In this document: piece by piece, positions 1 through 12,705 of the stretch | Layout: the number at the start of each line of letters is the position of its first letter | Position numbering within the stretch: position 1 is the stretch's first letter | From: Owenia fusiformis | Taxonomy: Eukaryota; Annelida; Polychaeta; Sabellida; Oweniidae | NCBI GenBank assembly: GCA_903813345.2 | Contig: CAIIXF020000007.1 | Location: 4,285,730-4,345,729 of the forward strand | Length of the DNA stretch: 60,000 nucleotides | Direction of reading: 5' to 3' | Notes under the pieces: model-generated | Told to the model about the DNA's origin: nothing | What the model saw: only the letters and a program-made list of their open reading frames with translations | The model's database searches: none | Translations under genes and position numbers: made by a program

Positions 1-1248
1 ATTTTATAAATTCAAGACTTTTTAGGGCCTTCCCAAGGGTGATGGGGAAGAGGTAGGTCTGCCAGTGATTTCTATCTGAGAATTGAATGAAGTGTATTGT
101 TTTCTGTTTATTGTTTCTTTCTATAGACTCCACTCCATTCAGTTTGGCACTTAAAACACGACCATTATGACATTTTTACTTAGTAATACGGCTAATATAT
201 ACATGCAAAAATGTGACTGCTAACAATTATTACAATATATGATGACCAATCGATAATTAGAGAGCTGTCAGTCCATATTCAGGATAATTCAATAATGTTA
301 CAAAGGTGGGCACTGTACAATAATTTTGTGACGACGTCAGAATCAAATTGTTGTTTTAAAGATCACGTTAATTACTCATTCTCTTCATATGAGTGTTTTT
401 TTCAAAACTGCATTCAGTTTGAACAAAATCCTGATCGGCCGGGCGCTAGTGTTAAAAATCGGAGCAAATGTAACCATGGCGTTAGCCTAAGTGGCCACAT
501 ACATGCATGATGTTGACATGTGCCGTCAAGCAAATGAACCATTATTTAAACCAACCTCCACCCAAACTAACTCAACACTCCATATTTAAATCAGAATTTC
601 ATTATTCACATATGTATTTTCTCGAAAATGTCTCATTTTAATAAAATCATTTCAACAGAGACAAATTATCCCGTGACATATTCCCTGTGCATTTCAATTA
701 ATACAGCGCAATAATGTAAAAGGAAAAGCAATTATTAGAGCGTGGTAATTAGTGATCCATAAAATGTGCATAGAGCTTAGTTTCAATCATTACTATAAAT
801 ATGCTTGGCTGCACACTACAATACTGGATGTTATAATTTAAGCAATTAGAATTAGAACTATAACAGCAAGTCATGGACCAGTATTATGGGAACTCCCTAA
901 TAATGTACTAGTCATCATTAACTAGTTGAATACTTACTGAGCAATAAATGGCTTACTTAATGTTGGTTATTTTATCAGATATTCATAATGAATCAAATGA
1001 ATTGCTCCTTATAGTATTTTGGGTAATTGTTTTAATGGGAAAGTCAATAATTTTCAGCCAAACATTCGGCTCTAAATGTGATAAAATAACCATACAAGAA
1101 TAACAAACATAAAGAAAAACCTGATCTCTCCCATGAAACCCTCCTACTCATTATACACCATCTGTATTAACCATGAGCACTGGATGCAATTCATCATGGG
1201 AAAGATCAACCTCCACCAAATATATATAAATGAAAATGGGAAAATTAC
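1..1248 (-). other. CELF intron 3' of the last visible exon
   Basis: Intron sequence with no recognisable exon. It contains one truncated copy of a palindromic MITE family (391-486); otherwise I see only AT-rich sequence. Confidence 0.7.
391..486 (+). mobile_element. Truncated palindromic MITE (3' part)
   Basis: The sequence from GAGTGTTTTTTTCAA to GGAGCAAATGTAACCATGGC aligns with the right two thirds of the intact copy at 21675-21820, including the shared internal ATCGGCCGGGC block. The left inverted repeat is missing, so this is a truncated or decayed copy. Confidence 0.65.
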
Positions 1249-1356
1249 CGTAGGGTTCTGAAAGCCCTCCTCTTGCGCCATGGCGGCAGTGGCCAAAGGC
1301 ATGTAGCCGGCGCCTCCATTTGGAGTGAGAAGCGTTTGTCCCGATTGTAATACTTG
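1249..1356 (-). CDS. CELF gene, linker exon after RRM2 (108 bp)
   Basis: This is the most 3' exon of the CELF gene that I can see. On the minus strand the acceptor ends in TTTTAG before 1356 and the donor GTAATTTT begins at 1248. The exon is 36 codons long, phase 0 at both ends, and continues the frame of the exon at 1899-2060 without a stop. It encodes a Gln/Gly/Ala-rich low-complexity piece containing QVLQSGQTLLTPNGGAGYMP and ending in QEEGFQNPT. This fits the divergent linker that separates RRM2 from RRM3 in CELF proteins, a region that carries splicing-regulation activity in the family. The linker is poorly conserved, so the call rests on frame, splice sites and position rather than on a motif. 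RRM3 must lie beyond the left edge of the window. Confidence 0.75.
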
Positions 1357-1898
1357 CTAAAATGTAAGAAACATGGTTACACTGACCCTCCTTACAACAT
1401 CTATTACAAAAATTAAGATTCCCAGCTAAGTAATCTGCATTATTTCTGATTTTGGCATGGTACAAAACATGGAATCAGCTATGGTAGCCTGATTGGCACA
1501 TGTCTTAGCACAGCACCAGTCTCATGCTGATTCAAAATTTAAACATGGAATGAATGACTTGATTTACACTCTTTGAATGCAGATTCCTTGAACTAAAATT
1601 TATTGGTGCAATAACATAAATAAAACGAAAATATTGAATCTGAAATGTACAACACAACATATATGATGCATTAAATTGAAAAGTACAAAACAACACAGAT
1701 AATATGTATTATAAAATATACATAAGTGATCATTACAAAAATCATGTTAAATTATATCCATGTCATTACCACCAATGTTAAAAACAATCCATAAACATCA
1801 GAATATCTCCATGAAGTTCAAATTTCTGGCAAAATATTAATAACCATATAATTCAATGACATTATTGGATTTCCAAAATGAATTATTTTGTAACTCAC
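1357..1898 (-). other. CELF intron (542 bp)
   Basis: A short intron bounded by GTGAGTTA at 1898 and TTTTAG at 1357 on the minus strand. It holds no coding signal or repeat that I can recognise. Confidence 0.85.
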
Positions 1899-2060
1899 CG
1901 GAACTTGAGTATATGCTCCATAGGCAGTACTTCCAGCACCATATTGTGTCAGCGCAAAGGGACTCAACACGCCAAGTGGACCCGCCATTTGTTGGAGTCT
2001 CCGGAGCTGACGTTCTTTCTCAGTATCAGCGAACTTGACAACAAGACTTGATGAGGCACC
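1899..2060 (-). CDS. CELF gene, exon for the C-terminal end of RRM2 and linker start (162 bp)
   Basis: This exon encodes 54 codons in phase 0. It begins [18 protein letters not shown], the conserved last beta strand of RRM2, and runs on through [11 protein letters not shown] into an Ala/Gly/Tyr/Gln linker ending TQVP. The minus-strand acceptor is TTTTGTAG before 2060; the donor GTGAGTTA starts at 1898. The sequence ADTEKER followed by [10 protein letters not shown] is the CELF3-6 version of this region; CELF1/2 proteins instead have a PMVVKFADTQKDK-type sequence and a Gln-rich helix. That is why I assign the gene to the CELF3-6 (Bruno-like) branch. The orthologue within that branch cannot be named, because invertebrates usually have one gene for the whole vertebrate group. 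Confidence 0.95.
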
Positions 2061-3001
2061 CTACAAAAGCAGTGCATTAGTTTGTCATTACTATTTGCTA
2101 TGTCAATTTCGCAAATGTGTTCGTTCTTGATTTATCATGTGATCCGTGTTATAAAGCAAACACTTTGATTATGACGCTAGTTCTGAATTGTGGTCCCAAT
2201 ATGATATTGAATCTCTTTCTGCGCAGCTCTTTCTGTGTCATATGTATGATATGATACGAAACCATTAGCCGTAATATTAATAGCCTAGCTTTCGCACGTA
2301 TAGCATTAGTTGATATTAGTTTGCAAAAAACACTGGTTACTATGGCAACCAGATTGATAGGAATTTCAGTATTGCTTACATAAGTATCTGTTCAAATAGC
2401 AATCTGATTAACGCATGAAATATTGCCATATATTGAAAGGCTGTTTTGTTCTAACCAAATATGGCTTCAACAAATCAGCAATAAATCCACTGGCTGCGTA
2501 CAAATATTCCGAAGCACTTACTAATGTTATCTTGAATCCAATGGTATTGATATTAGCAGTCACAATCTTTGCTATCATCGACTTTTGCAATATTGTGATT
2601 ATAAATTATTGTATCGACTCATTGTTCAAATTATAATCATTTCATTTTACCTTAAGCATGTCTTCTGATGAATCAGCTCAATATATACTGTACTTTTCTA
2701 TATTGTTACCATAGAAACAACTCCATTATTTATTTAAATGCTCATTAACATCATTATCACTCTAAAATTATATCTACTTATACAATTTAATATCCCTGTT
2801 ATTAAACAGTGACTCAGGTAAAACGACAATACAATAGAATAACAACATAAAAAGATTCTTTTGAATCAGGTTTTCCTGCTTTCTTTGAATACATGTATAT
2901 CTACAATGCAGAATATGAACTTGTTGTTTACTTAATTTACTCCTCGCTAATTCCTCTCTTTTCTATTCTATCCAATTATGTTCTTATGTAGGTGTACTCA
3001 C
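2061..3001 (-). other. CELF intron (941 bp)
   Basis: The intron lies between the 80-bp and 162-bp exons. It contains a partial reverse copy of the abundant dispersed repeat at about 2885-2985. The overlapping short open frames around 2408-2636 look like chance. Confidence 0.85.
2885..2985 (-). repeat. Abundant dispersed repeat, reverse partial copy
   Basis: Contains TTTACTTAATTTACTCCTCG and CTAATTCCTCTCTTTTCTAT, matching the inverse of the GAGTGGAATTAGCAAGGAATAA core; it lies within a CELF intron. Confidence 0.45.
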
Positions 3002-3081
3002 AGGCATGGTTTGAGATCCGTGTAGAGCATTAACTGCAGCTTGTGCTTCTGTGTGACCGCTATACTTCACAAACGCACAGC
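3002..3081 (-). CDS. CELF gene, 80-bp exon with RNP1 of RRM2
   Basis: This 80-bp exon, a size that recurs in CELF genes, starts with two bases that complete a split Gly codon. It then encodes 26 residues: [20 protein letters not shown] followed by GSQTMP. The Gly plus CAFVKY is the RNP1 motif, the central RNA-contacting beta strand of RRM2. The acceptor is TTTTTAG before 3081 and the donor is GTGAGTAC from 3001. It joins in frame to the 129-bp exon upstream (phase 1) and to the 162-bp exon downstream (phase 0). CELF proteins bind GU-rich RNA and control alternative splicing, translation and mRNA decay. This exon carries no substitution that would suggest loss of RNA binding. Confidence 0.95.
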
Positions 3082-4341
3082 CTAAAAACAAATGAAATTT
3101 TTTTTTCTAAATCAAAAATTTTTCCAGGCAGATTTGCAGTTATGTAAAAAGCATGCAGGTTGTTGAAGGTGACAACTTTGTTCTGTGGTCCCCAAAGATG
3201 AGACACTCTCCCATCTCCTAGCTCCATCTATATCTGTTAAACCTATGTGAAATAATAAATTTTAAGCTTGCTAATGTATATGTATTATATATATATTATA
3301 TTGGCTAAGAGATCATTATATCCCAATATCTCGAAAGGGCAATAGATCAGGTACTGTTTATCCTTTACAATATTTATAATAATACAAATGGATATTCCCG
3401 TGGTAGGTATAAAATATATCATATATGCCTACTATGCATATCCCACTGTGCCAGAACATAAAGCCATATCCTGTCTGTCATCGAATATAACTTCTACAAA
3501 ACTGGTCTGTTATATATCCCGAACACGTCCAAGTATGGGTAAATTAACTGAATGCTCATTCAGATGGAATGACACAAAGATGTTTCTGCGTTTGAAATAA
3601 TATTTATATAAATACACATGCCTGGCAAATGTTAATGGCATAAGAGTATATGTTATATTTAAACAATAAACATTAAATATTAAATGATAAACACAGACTT
3701 TGTCTGAATCAACATATCGAGCCATCAAACACGATGAGCAGAAAATTGCAGCATGCTATTGTCCTGTCAGGTGACCTTAAGAGCACATGTGGTTTATATG
3801 ATTGTACCAAAACAAAAAAATACCCCAATCCATTAAAACAATAAAAACAGAGAAAGAGGTCATAAAACCAGACAAAACACCTGCCTATGTTGAGAAATAG
3901 AGAAACGATACATTTAAAACCTGTATATTGTTATTTCCTTTTAGTTCGTACTGTCAGAGCATCAGCTGGCTTTGCAAGATCATGGAGGTGATTACAAAGC
4001 TACCATTATGATTCTTTTTGCGTGTCAGCAAAACAGATATGTCACATACTGTCATATACCATTGAATGAATTTAAGTAATAATGAGCTGGTCGTTAATGT
4101 TGTCAATGTCAATGGTTGTGTTAATGTCACACTTGAGGTTACACCATGAGACGTTGGAGTGTGTGTGATTGAAAAAATGGGGACGCCTTTTCCATTCCAC
4201 CAATTCACTGTTTGGAATATTTGTAACTTTCCACATGTTCATAAAATATTCTGAATGAACAAATGGAAGAAGATATTCACAACCAGTCAATCAAATAGTT
4301 CTTCTGTTAATAGAAAATAATTATAAGGGAAATTGTCTTAC
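3082..4341 (-). other. CELF intron (1,260 bp) splitting RRM2
   Basis: The intron separates the RNP2 and RNP1 halves of RRM2 and interrupts a Gly codon in phase 1. No repeat or exon was seen in it. Confidence 0.85.
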
Positions 4342-4470
4342 CTTTACTGTTACCGTTTTGATCCCGTAATATAGTACATTCTTCAATTTTTCCAAATGGC
4401 TGAAAGATTGTTCTCACATCTTCCTCAGCTTGTTGTTTGTTGAGCATGCCAATGAACAGCTTTCTGTCCT
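4342..4470 (-). CDS. CELF gene, 129-bp exon with first half of RRM2
   Basis: The exon encodes [20 protein letters not shown], then [20 protein letters not shown] and SK, followed by the first base of a Gly codon. LFIGML is RNP2 of RRM2, and the spacing to the RNP1 motif of the next exon is that of a normal RRM. The acceptor is TTTTTCAG before 4470; the donor is GTAAGACA from 4341. Two bases (AG) at its start complete a Glu codon whose first base comes from the 49-bp exon at 41106-41154, 36.6 kb upstream. The same phase also fits the candidate alternative first exon at 13526-13595, so this exon is the point where the two proposed transcripts would merge. An AG two bases further in is a possible alternative acceptor but would break the frame. 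Confidence 0.96.
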
Positions 4471-4819
4471 CTGAAAAACACCAAGGGAATAACACGTCAC
4501 GTCATGACAAGAAACACAAGGCTTAATTTTGCATGACAAGAAAAACGAACATTAATTTATCAGTGCTAAAATATCTGAATTTTCCTTAATTATACATGGG
4601 TAAATCCAGAACCAAACGTAGCATGCATGAATGACTTTTGAGTGTGCAATTGTTTATAACATTTTTCAATAACATGCAGTATTGTAAAATAAATGTTGGT
4701 TTTTATTGATCTGGTTAAAATATATACTATTGTTGCTTGATAAATACGAAAATGAATACTTAAAGTCACGGTTGAGGTCATTTTATATAAATGCACTCCT
4801 GTGTGAAAAATGTTAACAA

Positions 4820-4960
4820 ATGTCATACTTTAGGGTTCAAAATATTGTGTTAAGGTGTGAATTTTTCAATGAATAAAGCAATTAACCTACAGTTTACATT
4901 CTAAATGATACAGAAATCCAAGAAAATGAAGAAGTTTATTTAATTCAAGAGACTATGTGT
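4820..4960 (+). repeat. Abundant dispersed repeat, forward copy (diverged)
   Basis: It is recognisable by ATGAATAAAGCAATTAACC, then CATTCTAAATGATACAGAAA and CCAAGAAAATG. The tail is lost. Confidence 0.5.
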
Positions 4961-5445
4961 AAAATAGGTATAATGAGAGTGAAGATTGAACTACTAGGTG
5001 GATTCACTCAGTTGAACTGACTTGATAAAGATGTATCAAAACCAATAATCAATAAATTGCATTGTTAAGCCATCTCCATTTAACAAATTAAAACATTGAG
5101 TTAATTGCTACAAACATTGGCACATTGTTGAAAACCCGACCCACTTGGGTACATAGAGTCAGCCAATGGTTGGTTTTACAAAGCATATTTGTCATACATA
5201 CAGCACTCTCTCTCTCAAAACTATCAATATTTAATAACCTTCCTCCCTGCCTAAATGTAATTTGTCAGTAAACAATAGAAAACAGTATTCTGGGTCTATT
5301 GTTATGAAGAACCGAACCTATAAACTATGTTCTCCTTCAACTAACACAATACAATCTATCTGAACCTAAATGTATTCAAGCTTCAGAGCAATATCAATCC
5401 AACCTAATTTATTTATTGATCAGCATGTGACAGGTAGAATGTCAC

Positions 5446-5600
5446 GATGGTAATGTTTTAAAAGTCAAAATTGGGTCAAAAAGAGTGAAATCAGCAAGGA
5501 ATAAAGTAAACAGATATGTAGTCAACACTCTAAATGATATAGAAATGTTAGAAAATTAGATTATTTATTCAAATTTTAGTGAGAAAAAGTAGAATAAACA
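5446..5600 (+). repeat. Abundant dispersed repeat, forward copy
   Basis: The copy has all blocks in order: a head like GTAATGTTTTAAAA, then GCAAGGAATAAAGTAAACAG, AACACTCTAAATGATATAG, and TTATTCAAATTTTAGTGAG. Confidence 0.75.
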
Positions 5601-7199
5601 CAAATAAACAGCATTTTGTACCTTGGCTATTGGAGCTTAGGCAGATGATTAATACACCATTGTTGTAGCATTATTCTAATGAAAAGATTGCTCATGAGAA
5701 AATAATAAAATGTATTTAGCTGTCATGAACTATATTGTCCCGAAGATCTCTTGTCATTTTTAAAGATAATCGCATAAAAGAGACAATACTCCTGACTGGG
5801 GATTACGAACACATGTGCGATAACATTGAAACCATAATAGCGTGTCATTTTTAAGCCCAAGAAGGACGTATGAATTATCATTTGAGTTAACATATTCTAA
5901 ATGATAAATGATCAATTCTAAATGATGCATAACAAATATAAATGGATTAAAACTTATCTATGATATGCTAATATGTATATACTTTATCTTCTTTATCTAC
6001 AGGTAAACATGGAAATGTCTACATTAATGAAGGAACATGTACTGTACATGTATACCAGGTATCTTTAAGAATAAATCAATTGAATGAAAGCCTTTATAAA
6101 TGAAGATATGCTTCACTGCATGATATCGAACCAATCTGTTCATCAAGTTAATATTCTGATTCAATCTAATGTTCAAATATTAATAATGCAAAATATAAGA
6201 ACATATATAAATATTATACCATAGACTCCAATTTTCCAATATTAAAACTTCATGGCCATAAATATGTTACTCAGTGGTCCGTGTCACGATTTGACATGTC
6301 ACAATATAACAAAGAAAATTTTATGAACTATTTTCTAATCATCTCATAAAAAATAACAATACCCATTGGTTCCCATGGTAACATAAAAGATAGTTAATCT
6401 GAGCTGGGAAGTTTTTTACTGAAAGATATTTATCACTGCATCTAATCGCCTAAGACGAGCTTTAGACGGAGGCTCTATATGTCCAAGAAACAAGAAAAAA
6501 GCATGTCTCGGGTTTCATAATCGCCTATTGAGCTCGTTTTGAAAATCTAATCCCTAGTGATTGATGAGCACGGTTTTTCTTCACAATAAATAAGTTGCTA
6601 TGACAACCATAAAATTGATCCAATCCAACTTCCTATAGTATTAACCCCAAAGGCCCTCTCTTGGACTATATTCTTTGAACATCGAAATCAACACAATTGC
6701 TAATCTAGCTTGAGTGAATTGATGGTAAAACTGTGAAATGTTAGGTAAATATTCCATCTACCATATAAAAGGGACACTCTTGTGATAACAATAGATTCAA
6801 ATATGGACTTTCCAAGATCAATATGACCCAATTTTAGGCATTGAATAGCTCCTGTTAGGCATTGAATAGGTGTCATGTCAGTGAAAAGTTCCCATTGATT
6901 GAAATATCGTAGGAGTCCTTGAACAAAAACAAAAGAAATGGGATGAGTTAACAATAAAATAAATAATAGTGATGTTAAAACTCTAAATAACATTTCAAAC
7001 AAGAAATTCTGGTATTTTATTGACATTTGAAAAAGCAAAAGAATGAAATCCACATGAGCAGAAGATAATTTTAGCACAAGTTATTTAAGTATAGAGGGAA
7101 ACCTGACAACTCTTTGAATGAGAAGAATGCTTGGTAAAAGGAAAAAGAAGTAACAAAAGAGTAAAGACACATATTGATAAGTGTGATAGCAGTGCCTAA

Positions 7200-7330
7200 A
7201 TCAATTTTGGGTTTTGTAAATCATAAGCTGGCTGATTCTTTACATTACTATATTTAGAGTGTTAACTACATGCCCATTCACTTAATTCCAATCGTTATTC
7301 CTATATTTGATTTTAAAACATGACCACCTC
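7200..7330 (-). repeat. Abundant dispersed repeat, reverse copy
   Basis: Shows ATATTTAGAGTGTTAACTAC and the end block GATTTTAAAACATGACCA. The Lys/Glu-rich core block is diverged. Confidence 0.65.
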
Positions 7331-8199
7331 AATATTACACTCCTAGGATAAGTGAATTCAAATGGACAACCAATGTCATTATATTTCTGCTTAAAAACTT
7401 ATCTGTGCCTTATAAAACACATTTTCTTTACCCCAATTGGCTCTAATCAAAAAATACCCTCTGTCATTCAAAACATCTGCCTCAAATACTCAAAGATGTT
7501 TGGAATCTGGCTCTAGTTTTACTTTATATCAAACATACATACAGGTGTGCTCTGTTCATTTCTTTGTTGGAGGTTATGTATTTTAGAACTGTTTGCATCA
7601 TTCTTTGGACATATGGTGCCTTATCCAAACAATGAAATGGGGGAGATAAAGTCAGTCCAAAATATGTCCTGGCTATTTTTAAGCATTTACTGAACAATTC
7701 CAAATGTGTATTACAACAACATCTGTTCTAATTTCCATATTAAGTTATAGTCTGTCTTTCTAAAGAGTTTATTATTAGGAAAACTATGGCCATAATATTT
7801 TGTTTTAGTATAGAAAGAACACCAATCCATCCAATATGTTAAACAACATGTATATCAAATATGCATATATCATGATAAATATACAATTGCTTATGCATTA
7901 TATATGAATCTATTCACATTTCCGATAAAAACACAATTGAACAGCCAAGCTATCTTTTAAATTAAACGTGTCAGCGTTAGGTCAGTCGGTTTACATTTTG
8001 TATGACGAAAGCACGAACGAACAGAATGAATAAAAATCTAATTAAATGCTAAGCTGTCATTTTCGAAGAACAGATTCAACAAATCCTAAAGATGTAATCA
8101 TATTACAATCCACAGTTCAGATAACACTGTTCAGAGATTGCATTAACATGGCAACCTCATTCTCCCTTGTTGCCAACCCGTAAGAAAAATCCCCTAACG

Positions 8200-8364
8200 G
8201 TGATGCTTTTAAATACAAAATAGAGTACAAAAGAATCGAATTCGGAAAATATAAAATGAATACTCAAAAAGTATATACTCTACATTGTATAGAAATGCAA
8301 GAAAATTGGATACTTCATTCAAATTTTAGAGAGAAATGTCAAGAAAATAAGCATGAGCAGACGA
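8200..8364 (+). repeat. Abundant dispersed repeat, forward copy
   Basis: Shows ATTGTATAGAAATGCAAGAA, TTCATTCAAATTTTAGAGAG and the tail GCATGAGCAGAC, so its 3' half is close to consensus; the 5' half is diverged. Confidence 0.75.
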
Positions 8365-8541
8365 CTGGTTTCAGCACGCTAGTCACGTGGTGGCTCGTTG
8401 GCCTAAGCAATAACTGAATTATGATCCAGTTTCTTTCAAGCGGCATACTATAGAGATTTCTGATTAAATCTCTAATGATGTCAATGATCAACAACTAGTT
8501 CCATCTCTGCACTTTTCAGTTATTATGGACGTCCTTCAAAC

Positions 8542-8569
8542 CATGGGCTTTTAATATTGAAAGCCCATG
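8542..8569. repeat. Short hairpin shared with 17973-17998
   Basis: CATGGGCTTTT and AAAGCCCATG form a stem around an AATATTG loop. A related stem occurs in inverse orientation at 17973-17998 with similar flanks, so both may be relics of one small foldback repeat. Confidence 0.4.
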
Positions 8570-10655
8570 TCCAAACATAAAGGCAAAAAATTGATTATAT
8601 ATATTGAAATGCATAAAACACAAATATTTACTCAATCGAGGATTATCACAGTAGGAGTTCTGAATGATGCAATTATACTTGTGCCCTTAACTTGCAGGAT
8701 TTTTACTTTGGACTCATTCCGAACCTCATCACATTTTTCTCCTGGAGTTCCATTGAACAGAGACATATTAAAAGGTGTTGCTTGGCAAAGATGCCTTTGA
8801 CTATATGACATATAAAATGGGGCTTTTGAATTAGTTGAAGTTACATATCGATTTATATTCTGAGGCATTGATAGAAATCAATAATGATGAGGATCCTAAG
8901 TTGATGAGGAAGATTGGTATTTCAAGAGAACATTAAAGCATGCTTTAATTAGAAGTCTGCATTTAGGCAGATTAATAGAACATGTCTGAGTCGGGACAAT
9001 TTATATATTCTCAGTAGTGTAAAGTCACTGACCCGATATGAACTTAACAATTATTTAACATTATGTACTAAACATAATTGGGCAGGGTACTATAAGTTGG
9101 TAACTATGGCAATTTGAAACCAATAGAAGGTGCATTCTTCCTTAAAAGGCATGTTTTTATATTTCTGAATTGCAAACACATTAATTTGCTTGAATAATAT
9201 CTCTTTCTGTCAATTGGTCAATAATTTCATTCAGTATATCATTGAACTTCAATGCATTGAATCTCCATGAACTCTGTTTCCATAGCAACAATATTAACAT
9301 AATAACATGACATCATGCATGTGAGTTTCAACACAATAACATCTCACAATAAAGCTTCCTCAATATTCCAGAATCATTGATCAAATTGTAGTTTTATTAA
9401 AACAATTTCAGCATGGATCAATAGGGAACAAAAACAAAGAATATTGTTCCTATATAGCAGCTTCAAATGTACTTGAGTTCATGCATAATTGATTTTTATA
9501 TTACTTTACAATAGAGGTTAGTACATACAGTAAAATCCTGGTAAAACATGAACATATAAACATTAAACTGGACATCTGGAAGACTTTAAATGAAGACAAT
9601 ATCCATGGCATCTAACCATTTTTAAAGCTAAAAACTGATGTCAAAATATACTTGAGCTAGATATTACAGCAAAGAATACCCATAAATCTTAGCATTAAGT
9701 GTGGCATTGTGGTTAACCCCCTCCTTTTCTAATCACTTAAAGAGCCACCTATCAGAGAATTATGAGAGGTCTTCATGAAAATAAACTACAGTGGTTACAA
9801 GGGGCCTAACTCAGTATATCAGCGAAGAATAACACAAATACGAAGAATATTCAGGGAATATTAGTTATCTTCAAGGAATATTAGTCATTTCCAAGGAAAT
9901 TTAGATATTTTTATACTTAGGGGCTATTCAAGCTAATTGTTATCATTATGACATTTATACATTCAACTCATAACACATCAGTTTTATCATAAAATCTTGA
10001 TGAGAAAGAGATTAAACGCTGCGTGTAATTAGATATTCTTGAATTTTCCCATGTAGCGTTTAATTCTGATTGGTAATTGCAAAAAATATCAATAGCTTGA
10101 CAACAGTGAGCACTTGAATATACCAGAATGTTACACTTCTCTCAGCTCATAAATAATTCTGTTTGACCCGACATATGAAATTCGGTTAAACAATAAAGAA
10201 AGAAATATTTTGTGAAATTGCATGCAAAAAGGACAATATTCATTGTTATATGATCAAATGAAATAGTGCGGCTTTAATCTATATTAATTAAAATAAATTC
10301 TGTGAATTGTATTTGATTCAATTTGAAGAACAATTGTGTCATTTGATGGTATAAAGCCCTACACGTATATTTGTTTTTACAAGCATATGCTTTTCCATTC
10401 TCATGAAAAGGTACTTCAGGACAACAATTTGTATCATTAACTACACGTCTGTTTACTTTGTTCTTAGCTGAATTCCCCATTTTCATTTATTTTTCAGTGA
10501 AAATATGACCATCACTCTCTAAGCCACTGTCCATTTGATGTCAAAATTGTGAATTTAGTTCAACTAACCGCATTACAGCCTAAGCTAAATTAATTATGAA
10601 TAACTTCTAAAATCTCTATAGGTTCTTAATTGTCTTACCCATAAAGATATTTTGT

Positions 10656-10810
10656 GGTGGTCATGTTTTAAACTGGGAAACAAAGTGAAAAACAGTGAAC
10701 TTAGCCAGGAATAAAGTAAACAAGCATGTAGTTAACACCTTAAATTATATAGAAATGTCAAAAGGAAGGAGGTTCATTTAAATTTAATAGAGGAAATAGG
10801 GGAAAAAGCA
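10656..10810 (+). repeat. Abundant dispersed repeat, forward copy
   Basis: Begins GTGGTCATGTTTTAAA and contains AGCCAGGAATAAAGTAAACA and ATGTAGTTAACACC; the tail is shortened. Confidence 0.7.
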
Positions 10811-11849
10811 ATGATAAAGAGAGAATTCAAGCAAGGATGCATTGGGTATACTCCTTCTGAAAATCCTGAATAAAACAACAAAAGAACATGTGCAATTTAG
10901 GCTATATTATACAGTAGAAATCTCCATTGAATTTTGGTGGATTTCACCATTGAATTTGGACAGTGAAATATTTGAAACCATCTGCAGCATGCAGGTTTGG
11001 CGAAACCCTCAGACTATACAAACACAAAAGCTTTATCAAGGTTTAAATCCTAGACATGTGGGTATATTTGTTAATCGTAATTGAAAATGCATAAAACCAA
11101 AAAATTAATGGCAAAAAATAACTGTATGTTTATCATGATTTACTACAGGCTAATTACCAGATGGACTTCAAATAGTTTTTTCATGTTTAAACAATAGGGG
11201 AGTCTGAAGTTTGAAAGTTTTTCAGACAACGACAAACTTTTGAAAGTTTTGAAAACTGAGCATATGGCACATGTATTGGCAAACTAGGCAGGACATAGTC
11301 TATTGCATGTCATAATGAGTCAAATAATTGCCTAAATAATTAATTGAATTGGCTAAATCTAATGTACCTTGAAAGAAAAAGTAACATTGCTGTTACACAA
11401 CAAGTTTAATGTCTTTACTTAATTACAAACAGCATGTAATGGCAGACAATCTGTCAAAAAATCACTGACTAAAATTCATTAACTTGAAGCATGGCATTCC
11501 AAATATATCATAATATTTTCAATTCAAATTGAAAGTGTTTTGAAATTATATATAATGCAATCCCATATATTGCCTCTCATGTCCCATTGCTATTCTACAT
11601 TTCATAGTAAATATAGAAATATCCCATAATTCATATTTATGATTTTATGCTATATGACACTGGGGAGATCTATCAATATTGTTATATGCAAATGTAGTAA
11701 ATGAATTGATGTTTTCTATATTCCAACAACTTGTATAGTAACTTTGAACATCAAAAATACATTATATTTCTAATTCCTGAATCCCCCATGTGTAATATTC
11801 ATAATAGAGCACAGAATGATGCATCTCGGAAACAGATAATTATGTCAAG

Positions 11850-12018
11850 GGGGTCATGTTTAAATCATAAAATTAAAGTGAAAAAGAGTGGAATTGCCAA
11901 GGAATAAAATAAACAGAGATGTAGTTAACACTCTAAATTATACAAAAATGTAAGAAAATCCTATGCTTTATTCAAATTTTACAGAAAAATGAATGAAATA
12001 AGGATGAGCAGACAGACT
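11850..12018 (+). repeat. Abundant dispersed repeat, forward copy
   Basis: Nearly full length: GGGTCATGTTTAAA, GAGTGGAATTGCCAAGGAAT, GTAGTTAACACTCTAAATTA, TTCAAATTTTACAG and the tail GATGAGCAGACAGAC. Confidence 0.75.
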
Positions 12019-12576
12019 CATTTTAAGCTTGGGTTTTTATACAGAATTCCTCTCAGGGGCCTCATGAAGGAAGAACTATAGTTTCAAAAGGAGACTGGTA
12101 TAAATTACAGGAGAAGGCATCATTCAAATTTAAATGGGGGCTGGGGAAAAGAATATGCAAAGCTTGACAATAATAAAATAACATATCAGAAATATACAAA
12201 TGTAAACTTAGGGTTGGTTTAAGCCAGTACTGCTTTTCCTCCATATTCCAATGTTATTCCGTAATTCCTTCTTACAATGCATTAATTAACATGTATTTCA
12301 TAAAGGTTAATGCAAGGCTAATGATAACTTGCCTGTGATAAAGTTTCCATGTTTATTTCATTAATTTCTATCTCAGATACAAGAGAAATACAAAACATTG
12401 TGGCATATATTTACGATTGGTATGTTTACATTATTCCCAGCAGATTCGACTTTTTGCAACTATATTATTTATCAATTCATGCTATGACAGATGATTTTAT
12501 ATTTCAGGGTTGTGATTCAACTCGGTTGAGTCAACCATGACTCTAATATGCTATTCCCCAGAGAAAAAATGTCACA

Positions 12577-12705
12577 GAGGTCATATTTTGAAGCTGAAAA
12601 TGAGTAAAAAGAGAGAAAACCGCAAGGAATAAAATACGCAGATGTGTAGTAAACACTCTGAATTGTATCAAAATGGAAGAAAACTACAAATTTCAGTCAT
12701 ACTTA
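12577..12705 (+). repeat. Abundant dispersed repeat, forward copy (3' end lost)
   Basis: The head AGGTCATATTTTGAA, core CGCAAGGAATAAAATA and AACACTCTGAATTGTAT are present; the tail is not. Confidence 0.6.
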